Assembly: GCA_019637225.1 (NCBI GenBank)
Contig: JAHBWC010000003.1
Span: 124,001 to 188,000, forward strand
Direction: 5' to 3'
DNA: 64,000 nucleotides
Source: Labilithrix sp.
GTDB taxonomy: Bacteria > Myxococcota_A > Polyangia > Polyangiales > Polyangiaceae
Shown here piece after piece: positions 41,761 through 48,562 of the stretch. Under the pieces are notes generated by a model. It searched no databases and had not been told where the DNA came from. It was given only the letters and a program-made list of their open reading frames with translations. A program made the position numbers and the translations under genes. Position 1 is the first letter of the stretch. Each line of letters opens with the position of its first letter.

Positions 41761-43137
41761 ATGAACCACCGCAAGCCGAGCCGCTGGCTCGAGGCCGTCG
41801 CCGTTCCCGCGTTCGTTTGCGCCCTCCTCACGATGGGGACGGGCTGCGGAGCGATCAAAGCCGCCGCGAACCCGAAGGTCGCCTGGGCCATCAACGACCC
41901 CGCTCCGATGAGCGTCGTCGTCCGCCGCGCCGACGTGGCGGAGAAGACCTCGAAGGAGGTCGATCGCCTCATGACCGACACGCCGGCGAGCGACGACTCG
42001 CCCTGGCTCGGCCAGGTGGCGGTCGACAAGGAGGCCGCGACCGGCGACATGACCGAGCTCAAGTCGCACGATCTCTACGTCGGCGGCGCGCGCGTCGTGG
42101 CCGCCGAGGTCTGGGCGAAGGAGCTGTCGCGGATCGAGTCGAAGGACGCGAAGGTCGTGGCTCCGGCCGCCGGCGCCGCGCAGCCCGAGCCCGTCGCTGC
42201 CGCCGCTTCGAAGGAGGCGAAGGCCGAGCACGTCGCCGGCAAGGCGGACAAGAAGGCCGGCAAGGCCGGCAAGAAGGCCGCCAAGAGCGACAAGACCGAC
42301 GAGAAGGAGGCGCTCGCGGCGCCCGCGCCGGCCGCCGCGCCCGCCGAGGCGCCCGCGCCCGCGAAGTACACGAGCCTCCTCGCCGCCGTCGATCCCGAGC
42401 TCGGGGCCGAGTGGGGCAAGGTGATGGAGAAGAAGAAGGCGATGGGCGAGGCGAAGGGCGAGATCGGCGTCCTCGAGGCCGCCAACGACGAGAAGGGCAT
42501 CTCCGACGCCGACAAGAAGGCGAACAAGTCGAAGATCGAGGGCCTCGAGAAGACCGTCGATCGCCTCGAGGACGAGGCCGAGAAGCTCTCGAAGGCGTTC
42601 GTGCCGAAGGCGAAGGCCGCCGCGCAGAAGGCCGCGCCCGAGGTTCGCGAGAAGTTCGGCCCGACGCTCGTGCATCTCCGTCAGGCCGTCGCCGACGCCG
42701 ACATCTCGAACAGCGCCGCCGCCGTCCGCTACCCGATGGCCGCGACCACGCTGCTCGACTCCGCCAAGCAGATGGCGAAGGTCTACGTCGCCGACGTCAT
42801 CGAGGAGAAGACCGGCAAGCGCCCGAGCACGCAGTCGCTCCAGCCCGGCGTCACGATGGAAGGCGGCAACGTTCAGGTCACGCTCAACGGCCTCAGCACC
42901 TCGGACCTCGGCCAGCTCTCGATCGGCGACCTCACGACCGAGGTCGCGTCGCGGACGACCGCATGGGCCAAGCGCGCGCTCGGCCTGCTCGGGACCATCG
43001 CCGCGACGAAGGAAGTGCTCGGCTTCGAGGAGGACGTCCTCGAGGCGCTGATCTCGGGCTTCCAGGCGGCCGGATGGAAGGCGCCGGCTGCGGCGACCAT
43101 CCCCGAGGCACCCGCCGGCGGTCAGCCGCGCTCCTGA
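41761..43137 (+). CDS. Lipoprotein with a long Lys/Ala coiled-coil middle
   Basis: 458 residues. Signal peptide with lipobox TGC (LLTMGTGC). N-terminal helical part (SVVVRRADVAEKTSKEVDRLMTD), then a Lys/Ala/Glu/Pro low-complexity segment (about 135-200). A predicted coiled coil follows (KKKAMGEAKGEIGVLEAANDEKG... IEGLEKTVDRLEDEAEKLSKAF), and a C-terminal Ala-rich helical domain (GLLGTIAATKEVLGFEEDVLEALISGFQAAG). No enzyme motif. An envelope protein of unknown role; the coiled coil suggests oligomerisation. It ends with a clear terminator. Confidence 0.7.
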   Translation: MNHRKPSRWLEAVAVPAFVCALLTMGTGCGAIKAAANPKVAWAINDPAPMSVVVRRADVAEKTSKEVDRLMTDTPASDDSPWLGQVAVDKEAATGDMTELKSHDLYVGGARVVAAEVWAKELSRIESKDAKVVAPAAGAAQPEPVAAAASKEAKAEHVAGKADKKAGKAGKKAAKSDKTDEKEALAAPAPAAAPAEAPAPAKYTSLLAAVDPELGAEWGKVMEKKKAMGEAKGEIGVLEAANDEKGISDADKKANKSKIEGLEKTVDRLEDEAEKLSKAFVPKAKAAAQKAAPEVREKFGPTLVHLRQAVADADISNSAAAVRYPMAATTLLDSAKQMAKVYVADVIEEKTGKRPSTQSLQPGVTMEGGNVQVTLNGLSTSDLGQLSIGDLTTEVASRTTAWAKRALGLLGTIAATKEVLGFEEDVLEALISGFQAAGWKAPAAATIPEAPAGGQPRS

Positions 43138-43191
43138 TCCGCGACGCGCGCCGGCGGAGCCGCGCTCGAGCTCGCGCCGACGAAATCGACA

Positions 43192-43234
43192 AGCCCCGGC
43201 CGCTCCGCGTGAGCTGCCGGGGCTCTTCGTTTTT
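43192..43234 (+). terminator. Rho-independent terminator after the coiled-coil lipoprotein gene
   Basis: Perfect 8-bp stem AGCCCCGG/CCGGGGCT with a 17-nt loop, followed by CTTCGTTTTT. Confidence 0.85.
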
Positions 43235-43295
43235 CGTCGACGCGAGAGGCCGAGGGCACCTTGCCGGCGGCGCGGGCGCACCCCACCTTCTGGGC

Positions 43296-43631
43296 GTGAT
43301 CAGCTACACGTTCGTCGATGGGTTCACTCGAGTCGCGCGCGACGAGGCGATCGAGCGCCTCAAGCGCGCGATCGCCGACGCCGACGGCGTGATCGTCGAC
43401 TTTGCGTTCTTCGGCGGGCAAGCCATTCGGCTCACGGTCGAGCTGGACGTCGCGGCGCTGGCCGTCCTGCGGCGCGCCCTCGACGCTGCCGAGATCGAGC
43501 TGTTTCCGGGCTGCGTGGCGGACCTCGACGCGGCGAAGAACATGGACGCCGCGCATCCGATCGTCGCGATGCTCCACGTGACGTTCGTGCCGGCGGAGGC
43601 CGAGGTGGTCGCGACCGCCCACGCGAGCTGA
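43296..43631 (+). CDS. Hypothetical cytoplasmic alpha/beta protein
   Basis: 111 residues from GTG. Strand-helix-strand pattern (VDGFTRVARDEAIERLKRAIADADGVIVDFAFFGG, IRLTVELDVAALAVLRRALDAAEIELFPG) ending in HPIVAMLHVTFVPAEAEV. Codon bias is normal, so it is probably a real single-domain protein with a ferredoxin-like or small sandwich fold. No relative comes to mind. The transcript must start between the terminator at 43234 and the GTG. Confidence 0.6.
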   Translation: MISYTFVDGFTRVARDEAIERLKRAIADADGVIVDFAFFGGQAIRLTVELDVAALAVLRRALDAAEIELFPGCVADLDAAKNMDAAHPIVAMLHVTFVPAEAEVVATAHAS

Positions 43632-43745
43632 CCGAAGCCCGCCAGCGAAAGGCGCCTGGCCGCCGACCCCGGCTTTCCCTCGGGCCTGCGGGCCTCGACT
43701 GCGACAATCTCGGCCGGCCCCGAAAGAGGTGATATCCAGGGGGCG

Positions 43746-44420
43746 ATGCGTAAGCTCATCCTCGCCGTCGCGCTCGTCTCGACTGCCGCGCTCGTCCTCG
43801 GGTGCCCGTTGATGAAGAAGAAGGACGACGCCGAGGCGGACGCCGCGGCCGACGCGGCCGGTGAGCAGGCCGAGGCGCCTCCGGTCGTCGAGGACGCCGC
43901 GCCGCCGCCGCCCGTCGTGACGGCGAAGAACGCGGCCGACGTCGCTCGCTTCGCCGCCGAGACGCCGGTGACGGACGACGACATGAAGCTCGCGTCGTCG
44001 GGGGTCGCGCGGACGGCGCCGAAGACGGGGGCGGTCGTCGCGACGCTCAAGCCGGGCACGGACGTCGGGAAGATCGCCGAGTATCAAGGCAGCGTCCTCG
44101 TGACGTTCGCGGATCCGAAGGACGCGAGCACTTCGTTGATGGGCTGGATCGTCAAGGAGTCGTTCACAGCGCCGGCGGTCGTCAGGCGCACCGACGCCGG
44201 CGTGAGCGACGCCGGGACGGCGCCGGCGGTGGACGCCGGGCACTCCGCTCCGAAGAAGCTGACGTGCCCGATGGGCATGGTCGCCGTCGTCCTCTCCGCG
44301 GAGCCGCTCTGCCGGAAGAAGTGCGCGAAGGACAGCGACTGCAAGGGCGGCGCGGCGGGAGCGTGCGCCAACGCGTCGACGGCCGCGGGCAGCGTCGCGA
44401 AGGTCTGCGTCGCGGAGTGA
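43746..44420 (+). CDS. Lipoprotein with a small SH3-like beta domain and Cys-rich end
   Basis: 224 residues. Lipobox VLGC, Lys/Asp then Ala/Glu/Pro spacer. Residues about 75-145 are beta-rich and read like a bacterial SH3 domain (VARTAPKTGAVVATLKPGTDVGKIAEYQGSVLVTFADP...GWIVKESF). The last 55 residues hold six cysteines (CPMGMVAVVLSAEPLCRKKCAKDSDCKGGAAGACANA), resembling the disulfide units in other lipoproteins here. It may bind cell wall. No enzymatic motif. Confidence 0.7.
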   Translation: MRKLILAVALVSTAALVLGCPLMKKKDDAEADAAADAAGEQAEAPPVVEDAAPPPPVVTAKNAADVARFAAETPVTDDDMKLASSGVARTAPKTGAVVATLKPGTDVGKIAEYQGSVLVTFADPKDASTSLMGWIVKESFTAPAVVRRTDAGVSDAGTAPAVDAGHSAPKKLTCPMGMVAVVLSAEPLCRKKCAKDSDCKGGAAGACANASTAAGSVAKVCVAE

Positions 44421-44447
44421 TCCTCGAGCGTCTGCGCGCGCGGCGGC

Positions 44448-44488
44448 CGTCGGCGCCGGGCTGCGCCGCGCAACCGCAGGCGCCGACG
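44448..44488. repeat. 10-bp-stem palindrome between lipoprotein and hybrid kinase genes
   Basis: CGTCGGCGCC and GGCGCCGACG with a 21-nt loop, extended by CGCG alternations on both sides; no T-run. A terminator or operator. Confidence 0.35.
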
Positions 44489-44599
44489 CGCGCGCGTGTA
44501 GGAACTGCGCGCACCGCGCGTACGCCACACGTCGGGGAACGTCGTCGGGGCAGAGCGCCGCGTTGACCACGGGCTCTCGCGGTCGAAGCATTAGCCGTC

Positions 44600-47263
44600 G
44601 TGAACCGCCGCGTGGAAGATGCGGGGGTCTTTCGGGGGCGAACAAGGCAGGCGGTCGCTTCTCGGGCGGCGACCATCCTTCTCGTCGACGACCACCCGCC
44701 GAACCTGATGGCGCTCGAGGCGATCCTCGAGCCGCTCGGCGGACGTCTGCTCTACGCCGGCTCGGGCGCGCAGGCCGTGGAGATCGCGACGCGCGAAGAC
44801 CTCGCGCTCGTCTTGCTCGATCTGCAGATGCCCGAGCTCGACGGCCTCGAGACGGCGGCGCTGCTGAAGAAAACCGATCGCTCGCGGGCGGTGCCGCTCA
44901 TCATCCTCACCGCGGACGAGCCGACGCGCGCCGAGGTCGCGCGCGGCTATGCGAGCGGCGCGGTCGACTTCCTGTCGAAGCCCCTCGATCCGGACGTCCT
45001 CCGCTCGAAGGTCTCGGTCTTCGTGCAGCTCTACGAGCAGCGTCACACGAGCAGCCGCGACTCGCTGGCCCCGCGGTCGGACGAGGGGAGCGGCCGCTTG
45101 AGCGAGCGACTCGTCGCTGCCGCGCCCGCGTCGGAGCAGGCCGCGACGGTCGAGGCGCTCGTTCGCATCTATGCGGCGCTCAGCGAGGACCTCGACGTCG
45201 TGAACCTGGCGCAGCGGCTCGCGTCGGAGGCGATGGACCTCACGCGGGCCTCCGGGGCGGCGTTTCACTACCGCGTCGCAGGAGGAGCCGCGCGGACGGC
45301 GCACGTCGGACGGCTCCACGAGGAGCTCCGCGAGCTCGGTCCGTCGAGCGCGATGCTCCGGGGCGTCTTCGAAGGCCGCGGGGTCGTGCGGCACGACGAC
45401 GTCCGCTCGCTCGCGAACCTCGCCGCGCCCCGGACGCTGGGGAGCGTGATCGGCGTGCCGGTGGTCGCGCGGACGGGCGCGCTCGAGGGGGCCCTGGTCC
45501 TCGTCCACGAGGCTGCGTACGCGTTCGACGCGCGCGACGAGGAGCTCGTGGTCGTGACGGCGACCTACGCGGCCGCTGCGTTCGAGAATGCCAGGCTCTA
45601 CGAGGAGGCGCGCGAGGCGCGTCACCGAGCGGAGCTCGCGGAGCTCGAGCTGCGCGCCGGCGAGGCGCGTCTTCGCATCGCGCTCGAGGCCGCGGGCCTC
45701 GGGACGTGGGACTTCAACCCGATCACGGACACGCTGCGCTGGGACGCGCGGTGCAAGGCGCTCGCGGGCCTCTCGGCGGACGCGGAGGTCACCTACAAGA
45801 CCTTCCTCGACGGCGTGCACCCGGACGATCGCGCGCGCGTCGGCGCCGCGGTAGAGCGCGCGGTCGATCCGCGTACGAATCACCAGTACGACGTCGAGTA
45901 CCGCACCGTCGGCATCGAAGACCAGGTCGAGCGTTGGGTCAGCGCGCGCGGCCTCGCGATCGTCGAGCAGGGGAGGACCGTGCGCTTCATCGGCGCGATG
46001 CTCGACGTCACCACCAAGAAGCGCGTCGAACAGGAGCGCGCAGCCCTCCTCGCCAGCGAGCGGCGCGCGCGCGCGGCCGCCGAGACGGCGAGCCGCTCGA
46101 AGGACGAGTTCCTCGCGACCGTCTCCCACGAGCTCAGAAACCCCCTCAACGCCATCCTCGGCTGGTCTCGTGTGCTCGTGGAGGAGCGCGACCTCGACGG
46201 CGAGCGGATGAGGAAGGGCCTCGACGTCATCCTGCGCAACGCCAAGGCGCAGGTGCAGCTCGTCGAGGACATCCTCGAGGTCTCGCGCATCGTGACGGGG
46301 AAGCTGCGCCTCTCGACGGGGACCGTGGACGTCGCCGCGGTGGTCGAGGCCGCGGTCGAGACGGTCCGCGCGGCGGCGCAGGCGCGGCGCGTGTCGCTCT
46401 CCTCGCGCGTGAGCGCCTCCGCGGGGACGATCATCGCGGACGAGGACCGCGTCCAGCAGATCCTCTGGAACCTCCTGTCGAACGCGGTGAAGTTCACCCC
46501 GGCGGGAGGATCCGTCTCCGTGAGCGCCGAGCGCCTCGACGGCGCCGTCGAGCTCTTCGTCGAGGACACGGGCGAGGGGATCGACCCCGAGTTTCTCCCG
46601 TACGTCTTCGACCGCTTCCGGCAGTTCGACGGCTCGACCACGCGCCGCCACGGAGGCCTCGGCCTCGGTTTGGCGATCGTTCGTCACCTCGCCGAGCTCC
46701 ACGGCGGCGTGGTCCGGGCCGAGAGCAAGGGCCGCGGCCGCGGCGCGACGTTCAAGGTGACCTTGCCGCTCTCCCCCTCGACCGACCTCGGAGCCGGCGA
46801 GGAGCGCTCGGCGGCTCCGCGGTCGCTCCGCATGAAGCTCGACCCGCGGAAGCTGCTCGCGGGCCGTCATGTCCTCGTCCTCGACGACGACGGCGACATG
46901 CGCGACCTCATCGGGATGATCCTCGAAGACGCGGGCGCCACCGTCTTCGCGGCGAGCACCGTCGCGATGGCCATGACCGCGCTCGAGGACCACACGCCCG
47001 ACGTCGCAGTGTCCGACCTCGCGATGCCCGGCGAGGACGGGTACGCCTTCGCTCAGCGTGTCCGCACGCTCGGCAGCCAAGCCGCGCGCCGCGTGCCGCT
47101 CGTCGCGATGACGGCGTACGCCCGCGCCGAGGACCGGCGTCGCGTGCTCGCCGCCGGCTTCGACCGCCACGTGGCGAAGCCCATCGAGCCCGACGAGCTC
47201 GTGGAGGCGCTCGTCGCGGTCATCACCGGACGAAGCGAGCCCGAACGCGCGGACGCGTCGTGA
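44600..47263 (+). CDS. Hybrid histidine kinase (REC-GAF-PAS-HisKA-HATPase-REC)
   Basis: 887 residues, GTG start, no membrane helix. Receiver 1 at about residues 25-140 (LLVDDHPP, phospho-acceptor Asp74 in LLDLQMPELDG, LTADE, SKPLDP). GAF domain about 175-330. PAS/PAC fold about 355-470 (WDFNPITDTLRWDARCKAL, VEYRTVGIEDQVERWV). HisKA with His510 in SHELRNPLNAI. HATPase with NLLSNAVKFTP, VEDTGEGID and GGLGLGLAIV. Receiver 2 at about 750-880 with Asp806 in SDLAMPGEDG and AKPIEP. A soluble phosphorelay protein that takes input both from an upstream histidine kinase and from a ligand. Confidence 0.94.
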   Translation: MNRRVEDAGVFRGRTRQAVASRAATILLVDDHPPNLMALEAILEPLGGRLLYAGSGAQAVEIATREDLALVLLDLQMPELDGLETAALLKKTDRSRAVPLIILTADEPTRAEVARGYASGAVDFLSKPLDPDVLRSKVSVFVQLYEQRHTSSRDSLAPRSDEGSGRLSERLVAAAPASEQAATVEALVRIYAALSEDLDVVNLAQRLASEAMDLTRASGAAFHYRVAGGAARTAHVGRLHEELRELGPSSAMLRGVFEGRGVVRHDDVRSLANLAAPRTLGSVIGVPVVARTGALEGALVLVHEAAYAFDARDEELVVVTATYAAAAFENARLYEEAREARHRAELAELELRAGEARLRIALEAAGLGTWDFNPITDTLRWDARCKALAGLSADAEVTYKTFLDGVHPDDRARVGAAVERAVDPRTNHQYDVEYRTVGIEDQVERWVSARGLAIVEQGRTVRFIGAMLDVTTKKRVEQERAALLASERRARAAAETASRSKDEFLATVSHELRNPLNAILGWSRVLVEERDLDGERMRKGLDVILRNAKAQVQLVEDILEVSRIVTGKLRLSTGTVDVAAVVEAAVETVRAAAQARRVSLSSRVSASAGTIIADEDRVQQILWNLLSNAVKFTPAGGSVSVSAERLDGAVELFVEDTGEGIDPEFLPYVFDRFRQFDGSTTRRHGGLGLGLAIVRHLAELHGGVVRAESKGRGRGATFKVTLPLSPSTDLGAGEERSAAPRSLRMKLDPRKLLAGRHVLVLDDDGDMRDLIGMILEDAGATVFAASTVAMAMTALEDHTPDVAVSDLAMPGEDGYAFAQRVRTLGSQAARRVPLVAMTAYARAEDRRRVLAAGFDRHVAKPIEPDELVEALVAVITGRSEPERADAS

Positions 47264-47296
47264 CCGCTCCGCGGTCCGGGATCGCTCGGGCTGGCG

Positions 47297-47689
47297 TCAC
47301 CGTCGCTCGCCCTGGCCCGGGTTCGAGCGCGGCGGCGTCGAGGCGTCCGGCGACGGGCGACGACGGACACCGCCGCGACGGACGTGGGGGGCCATTCCGC
47401 CCTTCTTCCCGGCGACGCGCGCCTCGTCGCTGTTGAACTGGTGCGCTGTGCCCGCCGCGTGAGCGGAGCGACCGCCCTTGCTGGCGATCTGTTTGACGCG
47501 CTCGCGATCCATCGCGGCGAAGCCGCGGCGGCGCGGGCGGGGAGCGTCGTCCTCCGTCGCGGACGGCGTCGTCTCTGCGGCCTGCCCCGGCTGCGCGGGC
47601 GCCTCCGGCGCGGCGCTCGCGTTCTCGGCCGGTGCCGGCGCGACGTTGGGGATCGCGTTTTCGTCCGGCTTCTTCTCTTCGATCGACAT
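47297..47689 (-). CDS. KGG-repeat general stress protein
   Basis: 130 residues. The N-terminal 50 are Pro/Ala/Glu-rich and disordered. The central part holds the stress-induced acidophilic-repeat (KGG, YciG/Con-10-like) motif twice: GFAAMDRERVKQIASKGGRSAH and FNSDEARVAGKKGGMAPH. The tail is Arg/Pro-rich and basic. Such proteins accumulate in stationary phase or stress and may protect macromolecules. AGGAG precedes the ATG, and a sigma-54-type promoter lies about 70 bp upstream. It converges with the hybrid kinase gene. Confidence 0.85.
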   Translation of the reverse strand: MSIEEKKPDENAIPNVAPAPAENASAAPEAPAQPGQAAETTPSATEDDAPRPRRRGFAAMDRERVKQIASKGGRSAHAAGTAHQFNSDEARVAGKKGGMAPHVRRGGVRRRPSPDASTPPRSNPGQGERR

Positions 47690-47756
47690 GACGGTTCTCC
47701 TGCGGCGGGTCCGCGTGCGCGGGGCCGGTCTCGAGATGTATTCCGATAGGTTGCCA

Positions 47757-47772
47757 AGCGACGGTCGTGCCA
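47757..47772 (-). promoter_or_regulatory. Candidate sigma-54 promoter of the KGG protein gene
   Basis: On the minus strand TGGCACGACCGTCGCT: perfect TGGCACG at -24, exact 10-bp GG-GC spacing and TCGCT (one change from TTGCT) at -12. The predicted leader of about 57 nt carries an AGGAG site. Confidence 0.6.
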
Positions 47773-48156
47773 TGGCCGAGCCCCCGTAAACGCTGCCGCG
47801 CGCTCGAGATCGCGTGGCAGCGTGCGACATGCGTGGCCAGGTGCCGCCACTCCGGTGCGGCGCCGCCGCGGCATCGAGGCGCGCCCGGCCGTCGTGCTCG
47901 ACGGCGGCGCGCCTCGATGCTCCCCTCGCGGTTCGAGCTCCCGTCGCGTCCGCGTGCTCTGCCCGTCGCGCCGACGCCGCTGGACGACCCCGCCGTGCGC
48001 GTTCGCTGCTCGAGGACTCGAGGACTCGAGGAGGCGGGTCCGCTCGGAGGCGGAGGTTCGCGCGAGGACTCGAGGAGGCCGAGGTTTGCGCGAGGACGGC
48101 CCGCTCCTGGGGTCGCGTTCGTTCCGCCGCGCGAACGGTGGTAGCTTCCGAAATCC
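47773..48156. other. Long divergent gap between the KGG gene and a response-regulator gene
   Basis: 384 bp with no coding frame of convincing bias. It contains the 50-nt palindrome described separately, and an imperfect tandem repeat at about 48010-48095 built from CGAGGACTCGAGG units. Sites for an enhancer-binding protein acting on the sigma-54-type promoter would be expected here. Confidence 0.4.
47871..47920. repeat. 50-nt near-perfect palindrome
   Basis: A 15-bp outer stem (GCATCGAGGCGCGCC / GGCGCGCCTCGATGC) and a 7-bp inner stem (GCCGTCG / CGACGGC) close on a TGCT loop, with only a 2-nt bulge on the left. As RNA it would be an exceptionally stable hairpin; as DNA it could bind a dimeric regulator. 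Confidence 0.7.
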
Positions 48157-48555
48157 ATGCAGACATCCGAAGCGCGAATCCCGCCGAAGAAGATGGACTG
48201 CGCGTGGGTGCTCTTGGTCGACGACCACGACGACGGCCGCGAGCTCCTCGGTGAGTTCTTGTCCTTCAACGGGTACGAGGTCGAGGGCTGCTCGTCCGGC
48301 GAGGACGCGCTCGAGCTCGTGGCCAGACGCGGTCGTCCCGGCGTCGTCATCACCGATCTCTCCCTCGGGCTCATGAGCGGGAGCGACCTCGCGCGCCGGC
48401 TTCGCAGGGAGACGACGACCGCCTCGGTGCCCATCCTCGCCGTGACGGGGCACGTCACGTTCGAGGATCCGGAGCGGCTCTTCACCGCGGTGCTCGTGAA
48501 GCCCGTGGCGTTGCCGGATCTCGCCGCGGCCCTCAGGCGCGCGATCGGCCGGTAG
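48157..48555 (+). CDS. Single-domain response regulator
   Basis: 132 residues, one receiver domain. LLVDDHDDGRELL (acidic pair), phospho-acceptor Asp in VVITDLSLGLMSGSDL, Thr in ILAVTGHV, and Lys in VLVKPVAL are all present, so it should be phosphorylated. There is no output domain; it may act as a phosphate relay or sink for the hybrid kinase 0.9 kb away. TAGCTT lies 9 nt before the ATG. Confidence 0.88.
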   Translation: MQTSEARIPPKKMDCAWVLLVDDHDDGRELLGEFLSFNGYEVEGCSSGEDALELVARRGRPGVVITDLSLGLMSGSDLARRLRRETTTASVPILAVTGHVTFEDPERLFTAVLVKPVALPDLAAALRRAIGR

Positions 48556-48562
48556 CGCCGCT

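Noticed and set aside
48010-48095. CGAGGACTCGAGG tandem units as an origin or iteron array
   Set aside because: The units are irregular, few and GC-rich, with no AT-rich unwinding region or replication gene nearby.
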